Assembly (NCBI GenBank): GCA_014799505.1
Contig: JAAVHV010000001.1
Location: 63,840 to 111,604, forward strand
DNA: 47,765 bases
Source: Clostridiales bacterium
Lineage (GTDB): Bacteria; Bacillota; Clostridia; Oscillospirales; Oscillospiraceae
Reading direction: 5' to 3'
Within the stretch, counting starts at the first letter, position 1; every line of letters starts with the position of its first letter. Below the pieces are notes generated by a model. The model saw only the letters and a program-made list of their open reading frames with translations. It did no database searches and was not told the DNA's origin. Below are positions 1 to 7,915 of the stretch, piece after piece. The position numbers were made by a program, and so were the translations under genes.

Positions 1-1
1 G

Positions 2-37
2 CGGCGGGACGGGGACGGGTTCAATTACGTGATCTGA
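2..37 (+). CDS. possible 3' end of an upstream gene (partial)
   Basis: One frame reads RRDGDGFNYVI and then stops with TGA at 35-37. The window edge cuts it off, so family and function cannot be told. It is placed here only because about 270 non-coding bases follow before the flagellin start. Confidence 0.25.
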   Translation, partial: RRDGDGFNYVI

Positions 38-88
38 CGCCGCTGAAAAACCCATGTGAAGAAATTAGAAAATTTTTTAGAAAACACT

Positions 89-115
89 TAATTTTCAAAT
101 TCTGCGGACGAATAT
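89..115 (+). promoter_or_regulatory. weak candidate sigma-28-type promoter for flagellin
   Basis: TAAT at 89-92, a 15-base spacer and GACGAATAT at 108-116 loosely resemble the flagellar sigma pattern TAAA-N15-GCCGATAT. A second weak candidate is GCCGGATAA at 191-199, which lacks a good upstream TAAA. Flagellin genes of Firmicutes normally use this sigma factor, but neither match is strong, so the true start site is uncertain. Confidence 0.25.
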
Positions 116-191
116 AAAAGTGTAAGCGAGAGAGACATCCGCTTGCACTGATTTCATTCGGTTCCGGGCCGGTTGAAATACCACCCCAGCG

Positions 192-237
192 CCGGATAAA
201 CTGAAACGCCCCGGCCAGGTCGTTTCAGGGACGCCGG
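192..237 (+). promoter_or_regulatory. flagellin 5' leader hairpin, possible CsrA target
   Basis: CTGAAACG at 201-208 pairs perfectly with CGTTTCAG at 221-228 around a 12-base loop, and CCGG at 192-195 can extend it with CCGG at 234-237. Directly 3' lies CAGGGACG, and the ribosome site is AAAAAGGAG at 291-299; both contain the GGA core that CsrA binds. In Bacillus subtilis CsrA represses flagellin translation through two such leader sites, so a similar role is plausible here. No csrA or fliW gene is in the window. The rest of 1-306 holds no other feature I can support. Confidence 0.4.
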
Positions 238-306
238 AAGTTCTAATGTGCGAAGGCAATGGATGGCCGAAGCACACAAAATAATTTATAAAAAGGAGTT
301 TATATC

Positions 307-2031
307 ATGCGTATTCAACACAACATTATGGCCATGAGCGCCTACCGCAACTACACCAACAACGTCTCCGCCATGAAGAAGAACCTGGAGAAGCTCTCCT
401 CTGGCTACAAGATCAACCGCGCCGGTGACGACGCCGCCGGTCTGGCCATTTCCGAGAAGATGCGCGCCCAGATCACCGGTCTGGAGACCGCTCAGAAGAA
501 CGCCAAGGACGGCATCAGCCTGGTGCAGACCGCTGAGGGCGCCCTGCAGGAAGTTCATGATATGCTCAACCGTATGGTCGAGCTGGCCACCCAGTCCGCC
601 AACGGCACCTACGAGGGCGACACCGACCGCGCTCAGCTCCAGAAGGAGATCACCCAGCTGAAGAGCGAGATCAACCGCATCGCTGACTCCGCCAACTTCA
701 ACGGCATCAAGCTGCTGAACGGCGACATGGACGGCAGCATGAAGCTGGGCACCCTGACGGATATCGCGGATGACATTACCCCCGTGGCCGATGGCGAGCA
801 GGCCGCTGTCACCGAGTCCAAGGCCGGCGTCTACGAGATCGACCTGAGCGATATGAAGCTCACCGGCGACGGTGCCCAGGATATTTCCATCACCAAGTTC
901 AAGATCGGCACTGCGGAGTTCATGAAGAGCGCTTCCACCGCTGTTGACCTCTCTACCCTTGATGATGCCGATGAGATCACCGGTGAGGCTCTCGCCACTG
1001 CGCTGAACGGCAGCACCATCACGCTGGACGGCATCAAGTACGATGTGAAGGGCGAGAACGGCAAGCTCACCCTCACCTCCACCGAGGTGCCTGATGACGA
1101 GAACGACCTCACCAAGAACTTCAAGGTAGACTTTGCCTATACCAACGCTGTGGACGGCACCAATGGCTGGGATCAGTCCGTCCATATCAAGGAGGCGGCC
1201 CAGGTTGCCGGCAGCAGCAAGCTGGCCCAGGGCGAGTTCACTCTGGACAACACCATCGTCAAGGACGGCGGCGTCCTCCAGATCGGCAAAGAGACCTACG
1301 TGTTCCAGGTGGGCAAGGACAGCAAGGTCACCGAGGGCACCGGCTATAAGGTCATCGATCTGAGCAAGTACGAGGCTGACGACGCCAACCTGGTACAGGC
1401 GGCGGCCACCAAGCTGAGCCAGCAGAACAACCCCGAGTTCCACATCACCACCAAGGGTGAGGGCGCTGCCAGCGTGACCATGCACCTGACCGAGAGGGCC
1501 GACGCCATCGACTACAGCAAGTCCGACTACGACCTGACCGGCGACAATGGCGGCTCCCTCAACGGTGACGGTAATGCGGACGCCACCTGGGCCAACGTGG
1601 TCAAGACCGGCACCATGAGCTCCGGCAACGGCAAGTCCCTGACCCTCCAGATCGGCGACACCGCCGCTGACTACAACCAGCTGAAGGTCAACATCAGCGA
1701 CTGCCACGCGGCCGCCATCGGCGTTGGCGATATCGACATCACCACCCAGGAGGGCGCGGCTGAGGCCATCGACAAGATCAAGGCCGCCATCAACTACGTG
1801 TCCGACGTCCGCGGCACCCTGGGCGCCACCCAGAACCGTCTGGACCACACCATCAACAACCTGTCCGTCATGACCGAGAACATCCAGGACGCCGAGAGCA
1901 CCATCCGCGACGTGGATATCGCCGAGGAAATGATGGCCTACACCAAGAACAACATCCTGATCCAGTCCGCCCAGGCGATGCTGGCCCAGGCCAACCAGGT
2001 GCCCCAGGGCGTCCTGCAGCTCCTGCAGTAA
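307..2031 (+). CDS. fliC: flagellin
   Basis: Flagellin is the filament subunit, exported by the flagellar type III system and polymerised outside the cell. The N-terminal D0/D1 region (residues 1-140, starting MRIQHNIMAMSAYRN) and the C-terminal D1/D0 region (about 480-574, ending QGVLQLLQ) are conserved. The middle 140-480 is a long variable domain rich in Thr, Ser, Asp and Gly, where glycans are normally attached. At 574 residues it is longer than minimal flagellins (about 270-400). The D1 motif LNRMVELATQSANGT (residues 87-101) keeps Arg89, and Glu114 is also present; these match the TLR5-contact positions in Salmonella flagellin. The start is preceded by a strong AAAAAGGAG site. It lies upstream of the modification island that probably acts on it. 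Confidence 0.97.
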   Translation: MRIQHNIMAMSAYRNYTNNVSAMKKNLEKLSSGYKINRAGDDAAGLAISEKMRAQITGLETAQKNAKDGISLVQTAEGALQEVHDMLNRMVELATQSANGTYEGDTDRAQLQKEITQLKSEINRIADSANFNGIKLLNGDMDGSMKLGTLTDIADDITPVADGEQAAVTESKAGVYEIDLSDMKLTGDGAQDISITKFKIGTAEFMKSASTAVDLSTLDDADEITGEALATALNGSTITLDGIKYDVKGENGKLTLTSTEVPDDENDLTKNFKVDFAYTNAVDGTNGWDQSVHIKEAAQVAGSSKLAQGEFTLDNTIVKDGGVLQIGKETYVFQVGKDSKVTEGTGYKVIDLSKYEADDANLVQAAATKLSQQNNPEFHITTKGEGAASVTMHLTERADAIDYSKSDYDLTGDNGGSLNGDGNADATWANVVKTGTMSSGNGKSLTLQIGDTAADYNQLKVNISDCHAAAIGVGDIDITTQEGAAEAIDKIKAAINYVSDVRGTLGATQNRLDHTINNLSVMTENIQDAESTIRDVDIAEEMMAYTKNNILIQSAQAMLAQANQVPQGVLQLLQ

Positions 2032-2069
2032 TTTGTTCTTGGCACAAACCGCATAGAGACCTGAATCAA

Positions 2070-2100
2070 GGGGGCGGGCTTTGGCCCGCCCCCATTCTTT
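2070..2100 (+). terminator. rho-independent terminator after flagellin
   Basis: A perfect 10-bp stem, GGGGGCGGGC (2070-2079) with GCCCGCCCCC (2084-2093), loop TTTG, is followed by ATTCTTT. The next gene starts 23 bases later with no room for its own promoter in the gap. Confidence 0.85.
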
Positions 2101-2122
2101 ATGAGAGAAAGGCGGCATCCCC

Positions 2123-3352
2123 ATGGCTGATCAGTCCCAGGCACTTCTGGTTCAATCCGATCTGCGTCCCGCGTATTATGACAGCTTCCAATGCCTGGCG
2201 GCGGACTGCCGCTACACCTGCTGTAATAAAGGATGGACGGTCTGTTTTGATAAAAAGGACTACATGCGCCTGAAGCAGTTGAAATGCTCCCCGGAGCTGG
2301 ACGCGACCTTGAAAAGGTGCCTGCGCCGCATCAAAAAAGGGCCGCTGGCGGAGAAATTCTATGGGCGGTTTGACATGACGGAGGGCTGTTTCCAGCGGGA
2401 GGACGGGCTTTGCGCCCTCCAGCTGGAGCAGGGCTTTGACGTTCTGCCCCGTGTTTGCAGAAAGTTCCCCCGGGCAGAGACATATCCGGTCTCGGGCTAT
2501 CTGGAGCGCTCCCTTTCCCCCGCCTGCGAGGGGGTGCTGGAGCTGCTGTGGAATCTGCCGGAGGGGGTGGACTTTGTGTCCGATCCCCTGCCGAGAGAAG
2601 GATGGAGACAAGTCCTCGGAAAGGAGCTTACCGGACTGCGCCGCCACTTTCAGGACATCCGCTCCCAGTGCATCGACTTTTTGCAGGACCGGCGGTACAC
2701 CCTGCCCCAGCGGATCCTGCTGATGGGGCTGGCGCTGAAGGAGCTGGCGGACGGGGAGCGGGATATCCCCGGCTGGCTGCTCCGGGCCCAGGCGCTGGCG
2801 GACGATCCGGAAACTGCCGGCCTGCTGTCCGGGGTGGGCGGAGGGGACGGCCTGCCCCTGTTTCTGACCAATAACATCAAAGTCCTGTGCAGGATAGACA
2901 ACAAAAACAGCGAGTTTGCCAATGTCCCGGATGAGCTGTGCGCCGCCCTTGGGTGCGAGTTCCGCGAGGAAACCGGCCGGGCCGTCATCCCCACCGCCCC
3001 CTACCTGGCCGCCCGGGCGCGGTATGAGGAGCAATTCGAGGGCCGGGAATATTTCATGGAAAATCTGATGGTTACCCTGTTTTTCAATATGCTTATGCCG
3101 GAGCTGGGCAGCGGGGAGGAGCTGTGGAAAAGCTATGTGCAGTTCTGCAACCTGTACTCCTTCTACCGCCTTATAGCGGTGATGTCCTGCCGGGACGGGG
3201 TGGAGGATACCAAGGCGGAGCTATTCCGCCTCATGGTGTGCGCCAGCCGGTCGTTGATTCATAACATGGCTCGGCGAGAACAGCTTCGGGACGAGCTGTT
3301 CCAGAACGACAGCACCACCCTGGCCCATATGGCTATCCTGTTGGGCGGATAG
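2123..3352 (+). CDS. fliB: flagellin lysine-N-methylase
   Basis: FliB methylates surface lysines of flagellin. The 409-residue product has the cysteine pattern of the family: C-x5-C-x3-CC near residues 25-35 (CLAADCRYTCC), EGCF at about 91, LCALQ at about 99, then LPRVCRKFPR near 113-122 and the SPACEG cluster near 138. These cysteines probably hold a metal or iron-sulfur cluster. The length fits FliB proteins of about 380-410 residues. The gene directly follows the flagellin terminator, which supports flagellin as substrate, and it opens a run of co-directional genes. Confidence 0.9.
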   Translation: MADQSQALLVQSDLRPAYYDSFQCLAADCRYTCCNKGWTVCFDKKDYMRLKQLKCSPELDATLKRCLRRIKKGPLAEKFYGRFDMTEGCFQREDGLCALQLEQGFDVLPRVCRKFPRAETYPVSGYLERSLSPACEGVLELLWNLPEGVDFVSDPLPREGWRQVLGKELTGLRRHFQDIRSQCIDFLQDRRYTLPQRILLMGLALKELADGERDIPGWLLRAQALADDPETAGLLSGVGGGDGLPLFLTNNIKVLCRIDNKNSEFANVPDELCAALGCEFREETGRAVIPTAPYLAARARYEEQFEGREYFMENLMVTLFFNMLMPELGSGEELWKSYVQFCNLYSFYRLIAVMSCRDGVEDTKAELFRLMVCASRSLIHNMARREQLRDELFQNDSTTLAHMAILLGG

Positions 3353-3370
3353 CGGAAAGGAGGCGGCCTG

Positions 3371-5377
3371 ATGGACGCCATAGAAATCGCCCGCCGCATG
3401 GCGGAGCTGGGAAGCGCTGAGGACGCCTGCCAGGCCTATACCCTTGCCCTCCGCGGCGGGACGCTCGCCCCGGAGGAGGAGATGGAGGCGGCAGTCTATA
3501 TTTTGCAGTCCGGCGGGGACTACAAGGTGGCGTACACCTGCTTCTGCGGCCTGTATGGGCGGGGTGTTTTCCGGGAGGACTGCCTGTCCATCATGACTGC
3601 GGCCTTTTATGAACCCAATATCAAGCTGCTGAAAGCCCGATATGAAAAGAATTGCCGGGCGCTCAGCAAATACCCGTACCTGTTCCGCAAGGACTTTCCC
3701 GCGTTTGAGGAGCTTCCCATCCGTTTTTATCCCTTCGACGACGACGGATACCTCCCCTTCTTTCCCCGGGAGGGGCGCTTTGGGGAGTACGTCAACTTCA
3801 AAAATCCGGTGATCGGCCGGAATTTCTTTCATGACTTGGAAAATCCCATCCTGGCTAAGGATGTTTACTCCCAGTATGAACTGGAATATTTGAACGACAA
3901 TGTGCGCAGAAGTGAGGATATTGCCCGGGAGAACCATATTTATCTCCATTACAGCGATTGGGCGGCCTTCTGCGCATATTTGCAGTGTCTGAACGTCCGG
4001 CGGCTGCTGAAGGACAAAAAGCTGGTCTTTTTGATCGGGGATGAGATCGAACAGTACCCCATTGATTTCAAGGCCCGCTTCGGCATCGACTACAGCGGCT
4101 TTGAGGTGAAGCCCATCGGCATCCGGGACGTGCACCGGTTGATCTGGCACACCCAGCTGGCTACCCATAACGGCGGCGACTTTTTCAACGAAGTGTTTGA
4201 CAGCCATCCCAATCTGGTGATCCTGCCCTCCGTCATGATGGGCGATGTGGAGACGGCGATCAACACCTACCGCAAGAACCTGGACGTCATCGGGGACGCA
4301 CGGACTGCGGAGGCCCTTTTGACCAAACTGAAACGGCCGGTGGCACGGGAGCTCTTCCAACTCCAGGACCGCACCGACAAGGACATCGCAGTGGCGATCT
4401 TTTTGAGCCTTCGGGACTACGCGGCGCAGCTGGACCACACGTCGCGCATCGCCCCCGCCCTGTTTTTCCAGCCCCACTTCCCCAATATCCTTTACGACCT
4501 GACCTTGGACGCCCGGGGGCGGGCGGTGTTGTCCTGCCCGCAGCTGGAGCAGATCCGCAATTCCCCCGTGTTCCGTGCTTTCAAGTATATCAAGACCTTC
4601 ACCCCCATGCGCCGTATCACCACCAGCTATGGGGCCTCGAACCGCTTTTTGGCGGCCATGGCAACGGTGCAAAGTGAAGAAGAGCGGGAGGGGCACGTCA
4701 CTTTCGACCATGTGGCCGGCAGGGTTCAGAACCGCAGCTATATGATCGACCCGGAGGATCGGCTGTACAAGGATAGTGTGCTGGTGCGGTTTGAGGACAG
4801 CAAATTGAACCCCAAAGCCACCTTTACCGCGTTGGCGGCCTTTTTGGACATCCCCTATACCGAGAGCATGACCTATTGCTCTACCGAGGGGGAGCGGGAT
4901 AAGACGACTCTTGGCAACGATATCGGATTCTCCACGGGCGCTGTTTACCGCACGTATGACGAGTACGCTACCGACGCGGAACGCTGCTATATTGAATACC
5001 TTATGCGGGACGCCTATGCGTATTACGGCTACGATTTCCAGTATTATGACGGCGGCCCCATGGACGAGGAGCGTGTTCGGGAGTTGATCCGCGGCTTCAC
5101 CGCCATGAACGGCCTTATGTGTGAATCCTGGCAGAAGAACATCCTGCCGAAGGCGCGGCTGCTCCGCGACGGCGAGGAGGTCGCTGACGACGAAATCGTG
5201 GCGGGACGTGCGGAGCTGTTGAACAGGATTATTGCACAGGCTGATGAAGACCGCTTGCGGATCGCAAAGCTGCTGTCCAAAGACCTGCATTTTGTGAACA
5301 AAAACGGCCAGCCTCTGCGCATGATGCCCAAACTGGAGCTTGACCCGGCACTGCTGGAGCAGCCGCTTTACCACTGA
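3371..5377 (+). CDS. large protein with helical N-terminus and sulfotransferase-like C-terminal half
   Basis: I do not recognise the full 668-residue protein. Residues 1-90 look like TPR-type helical repeats. Around 200-300 there is a strand-helix region beginning KKLVFLIGDE. The C-terminal half contains FKYIKTFTPMRRITTSYG (about 399-416), resembling the 3'-phosphate-binding R-x2-P-x4-S segment of sulfotransferases, and VRFEDSKLNP with FLDIP (about 478-500), resembling their YEDL...P...FLG.P segment. A canonical PAPS P-loop is not visible; LFFQPHFPNI (about 362-371) occupies the likely place. A PAPS-dependent or related transferase acting on flagellin or its glycan is inference, helped by the CysC-like kinase 200 bases downstream. 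A glycosyltransferase of the Maf type is an alternative. Confidence 0.5.
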   Translation: MDAIEIARRMAELGSAEDACQAYTLALRGGTLAPEEEMEAAVYILQSGGDYKVAYTCFCGLYGRGVFREDCLSIMTAAFYEPNIKLLKARYEKNCRALSKYPYLFRKDFPAFEELPIRFYPFDDDGYLPFFPREGRFGEYVNFKNPVIGRNFFHDLENPILAKDVYSQYELEYLNDNVRRSEDIARENHIYLHYSDWAAFCAYLQCLNVRRLLKDKKLVFLIGDEIEQYPIDFKARFGIDYSGFEVKPIGIRDVHRLIWHTQLATHNGGDFFNEVFDSHPNLVILPSVMMGDVETAINTYRKNLDVIGDARTAEALLTKLKRPVARELFQLQDRTDKDIAVAIFLSLRDYAAQLDHTSRIAPALFFQPHFPNILYDLTLDARGRAVLSCPQLEQIRNSPVFRAFKYIKTFTPMRRITTSYGASNRFLAAMATVQSEEEREGHVTFDHVAGRVQNRSYMIDPEDRLYKDSVLVRFEDSKLNPKATFTALAAFLDIPYTESMTYCSTEGERDKTTLGNDIGFSTGAVYRTYDEYATDAERCYIEYLMRDAYAYYGYDFQYYDGGPMDEERVRELIRGFTAMNGLMCESWQKNILPKARLLRDGEEVADDEIVAGRAELLNRIIAQADEDRLRIAKLLSKDLHFVNKNGQPLRMMPKLELDPALLEQPLYH

Positions 5378-5378
5378 G

Positions 5379-5579
5379 ATGGGTGACATGGAACGGGAAT
5401 TGGCGGCGCTGGACGAGATGGAATACCTGCTGGAGCGGATGCTGGATTTGGCAAAGTGCTCCGCCAGCGACAGATGCGATGATGCGCGCCGTGAGGATTT
5501 ACAAAAGGGCTTGGAGGTTTTGCGTGCCCTGCTGGACCATACCGTGGAAGAATACCAAAGAGGGAGAACGACTGAATGA
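5379..5579 (+). CDS. small acidic helical protein, unknown
   Basis: The 66-residue product starts MGDMEREL one base after the previous stop and overlaps the next gene by four bases (ATGA), so it is translationally coupled on both sides. It is predicted mostly helical, rich in Glu, Leu and Arg with heptad-like spacing, and could be a coiled-coil adaptor. A start at 5388 (MEREL) is equally possible. No family is recognised; the tight packing between two cassette genes is the main reason to call it real. Confidence 0.65.
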   Translation: MGDMERELAALDEMEYLLERMLDLAKCSASDRCDDARREDLQKGLEVLRALLDHTVEEYQRGRTTE

Positions 5580-6091
5580 TCGAAAAGGGAACGGTTTATT
5601 TCTTTACCGGCCTGGCCGGGGCTGGTAAGACTACTCTCGGCGGGCTGTTCTATCGGCGGCTGCGGGAGCGGAAACCCAACGTGTTCCTGGCGGACGGCGA
5701 CCAGGTGCGCAGCATTTTCGGCCGCTCCGGGTATTCCACTGAGGCCCGCAAGGACGCCGCACGGCGGGGGTTCCGCCTGTGGCGTGAGCTGGCGGAGCAG
5801 GGCATTGACGTGGTGGTGTGCAGCATCGCCATGTACGATGAGATCCGGGCCTGGAACCGGGAAAACATTGAGAATTATAAGGAAATCTACATCAAGGTGA
5901 CCCGTGAGACGCTGTACCGCCGGGATCAGAAGGGTTTGTATTCCTCCGGACGGAAGGAAGTGGTGGGTGTGGATCTGCCTTTTGACGAGCCGCGGAACGC
6001 GGATGTGATTGTAGAAAACGACGGCGCGGAAAGTCCTGAACTGATTGTGAGCAGGCTGGAAAAACAGTTTGAATTGGATCGTAACCTTTGA
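5576..6091 (+). CDS. APS-kinase-like (CysC family) nucleotide kinase
   Basis: The family phosphorylates the 3'-OH of adenosine 5'-phosphosulfate to make PAPS, the universal sulfate donor. Seen here: Walker A GLAGAGKTT (residues 12-20), the substrate loop DGDQVR (about 40-45), and the C-terminal RRDQKGLY (about 113-120) with LPFDEPRNADVIVEND, all typical of CysC. The length of 171 is normal for a stand-alone kinase. No ATP sulfurylase is present in the window. In surface-glycan loci, relatives such as Campylobacter Cj1415 phosphorylate CDP-linked substrates instead, and a cytidylyltransferase follows here, so the true substrate could be a CDP compound. Family call is firm, substrate is not. 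Confidence 0.8.
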   Translation: MIEKGTVYFFTGLAGAGKTTLGGLFYRRLRERKPNVFLADGDQVRSIFGRSGYSTEARKDAARRGFRLWRELAEQGIDVVVCSIAMYDEIRAWNRENIENYKEIYIKVTRETLYRRDQKGLYSSGRKEVVGVDLPFDEPRNADVIVENDGAESPELIVSRLEKQFELDRNL

Positions 6092-6105
6092 GAGGGTGAT
6101 CGTGC

Positions 6106-6822
6106 ATGAACATCGCGTTGATTATTGCCGGCGGCGTAGGCAATCGCATGAACCAGGACATCCCCAAGCAGTTTTTGAACGTATTTGATAAGCCGGTCAT
6201 CATCTATACGCTGGAGGGGTTCCAGCGGCACCCGGAAATCGACGCTATTGAAGTGGTCTGCCTGGACGGCTGGAGCGAGGTTTTGTGGGCATATGCCAGG
6301 CAGTTCAGCATCGACAAGCTGAAATGGGTGACGCCCAGCGGGAGCACAGCTCAGGAGTCCATACGAAACGGCGTTTTTGCCTTAAAAGACGTATGTTCTG
6401 AGAATGATATCATCGTCGTCCATGATGGGATACGCCCTATGGTGGAGGATTTCGTTTTGTCCGACGTCCTGATCAAGTGCAAAAAATACGGGAACGCCGT
6501 AACAGCGCTGCCCTACAATGAACAGATATTTGTGGCGGATGATGCAGAAACGACGACCCGGTATATTCCCAGAGACACCCTGCGCCGGGTTTCGACCCCA
6601 CAGGCATATACATACGGGAAGCTGCTGTGGGCCTATGAAAAGGCGTTTTCAGAGGGCATTGGAATCCAGGCGTCAACCTACGCGAATACGCTGATGGTAG
6701 ACTTAGGGGAGCGGCTCCATTTTGCGTCTGGTTCCGAGAAAAACATCAAGCTTACAACAAAGGACGATTTGGAGCTGTTCAAATGCTATATTAAAATGGA
6801 GAAGGACAGCTGGCTGAAGTAG
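6106..6822 (+). CDS. IspD/TarI-like cytidylyltransferase
   Basis: This 238-residue protein has the GT-A nucleotidyltransferase start MNIALIIAGGVGNRM and PKQFLNVFDKPVIIYTLE of the IspD/TarI family, followed by HDGIRPMV (about 106-113) and TPQAYTYGKL (about 165-174), where IspD has TPQ.F. Such enzymes make CDP-alditols or CDP-methylerythritol from CTP and a phosphate ester. An isolated copy inside a surface-modification locus points to a CDP-activated polyol or similar donor and not to the isoprenoid pathway, whose kinase ispE lies at 30.2 kb. No TarJ-type dehydrogenase is adjacent; an SDR epimerase follows 11 bases later. Confidence 0.8.
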   Translation: MNIALIIAGGVGNRMNQDIPKQFLNVFDKPVIIYTLEGFQRHPEIDAIEVVCLDGWSEVLWAYARQFSIDKLKWVTPSGSTAQESIRNGVFALKDVCSENDIIVVHDGIRPMVEDFVLSDVLIKCKKYGNAVTALPYNEQIFVADDAETTTRYIPRDTLRRVSTPQAYTYGKLLWAYEKAFSEGIGIQASTYANTLMVDLGERLHFASGSEKNIKLTTKDDLELFKCYIKMEKDSWLK

Positions 6823-6832
6823 GAGCAAACAT

Positions 6833-7915
6833 ATGAAGTTGATGGAATGCCCGAAATATCTGGGCAGCTTGAAAAGCCTGCATCAAAGCTTTCCCCATTG
6901 GGAGCGGCTGGACGGCAGGACTATCTTCATTTCCGGTATGTCTGGGATGATAGGGAGCTTTCTGGCGGATGCCATCATGCTGCGCAACGAAGGCCTGCCC
7001 CCAGAGAGATGGATCCGAATCATTGGTATGGGGCGGGACAAGGCTGCCGCCCAAGTGCGGTTTGGGCGCTGGGTAAATAATGAGGCGTTTGCTTTTATCG
7101 CAAATGACATCAGCAATCCGATAAATGATTTGCCGTTTGAGCCGGACTACTGGATCCATGCGGCGAGTACCACCCACCCAGTTGCGTACGCGTCGGAACC
7201 AATCAACACGATCCTGGCCAATGTTCTGGGCACACGCAGCTTGCTGGAGATGGCCGCCCGAAAAAGGAACAGCCGTTTTTTGCTGCTGTCCAGCGTTGAA
7301 ATATATGGGGAAAACCGCGGGGATACAGAGTATTTTACCGAGGATTATTGCGGTTATCTGGACTGTAACACCTTGAGAGCGGGCTACCCGGAGGCAAAGC
7401 GTACCAGTGAGGCGCTTTGTCAGGCGTATATTGAGCAGGAGGGTGTGGACGCTGCGATTCTCCGCCTCCCCCGGTGCTACGGCCCCACCATGCGGGGAAG
7501 CGATTCGAAAGCCGCCGCGCAGTTTATCAAAAAAGCGGTAAACAGAGAGGATATTGTGCTGAAAAGCGCGGGGACGCAGCTGTACTCTTACGCCCATGTC
7601 CATGACGCGGTTTTGGGCATTTTGTGGGTGCTTTGCGCGGGAGAGTGTGGACAAGCCTACAATCTGGGTGACAAGCGGTCAGATATCACGCTGAAAGCGC
7701 TTGCCGAAACTGCCGCTCGCTGCGCTGGGACAAGGGTCATATGCCAGCTGCCCGATGATGAGACGGAAAGAAAGGGGTATTCCACCGTGTCGAAGGCTTT
7801 GTTGGATGCGGGAAAGCTTAAGAAGCTGGGATGGACAGCCCACTATGATATCGCGGCCGGCATCAAGGAAACGATCGATATCCTTCGTGCGCTGGATCAA
7901 GAGGATAAGGTATGA
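6833..7915 (+). CDS. NAD-dependent epimerase/dehydratase (extended SDR)
   Basis: An extended short-chain dehydrogenase acting on nucleotide sugars. A 28-residue extension precedes the Rossmann glycine motif SGMSGMIGS (about 35-43). The catalytic set is visible as LLSSVEIYG (Ser, about 151-159) and AGYPEAKR (Tyr-x3-Lys, about 183-190). The product RLPRCYGP segment is typical of sugar-nucleotide dehydratases. Its position between an IspD-like cytidylyltransferase and the rest of the island suggests a CDP- or other NDP-linked substrate, but the exact sugar cannot be read. SD AGGAG lies 8-12 bases before the ATG. It overlaps the following PHP gene by four bases. Confidence 0.8.
   Translation: MKLMECPKYLGSLKSLHQSFPHWERLDGRTIFISGMSGMIGSFLADAIMLRNEGLPPERWIRIIGMGRDKAAAQVRFGRWVNNEAFAFIANDISNPINDLPFEPDYWIHAASTTHPVAYASEPINTILANVLGTRSLLEMAARKRNSRFLLLSSVEIYGENRGDTEYFTEDYCGYLDCNTLRAGYPEAKRTSEALCQAYIEQEGVDAAILRLPRCYGPTMRGSDSKAAAQFIKKAVNREDIVLKSAGTQLYSYAHVHDAVLGILWVLCAGECGQAYNLGDKRSDITLKALAETAARCAGTRVICQLPDDETERKGYSTVSKALLDAGKLKKLGWTAHYDIAAGIKETIDILRALDQEDKV

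Noticed and set aside
1-306. riboswitch in the flagellin leader
   Set aside because: No GACGCAAA core or other known aptamer feature, only one simple hairpin.
286-2124. 612-codon open frame antisense to flagellin
   Set aside because: It lies exactly opposite a certain gene; its low-complexity Val/Gly/Leu/Asp translation is what antisense of GC-rich coding DNA gives, and it has no family features.
3221-5389. 722-codon antisense frame opposite fliB and the 668-residue gene
   Set aside because: Shadow of two coding regions; no motif and no ribosome site.
6106-6822. housekeeping ispD
   Set aside because: The gene sits within a surface-modification operon and is closer to TarI-like members; housekeeping function cannot be excluded but is less likely.
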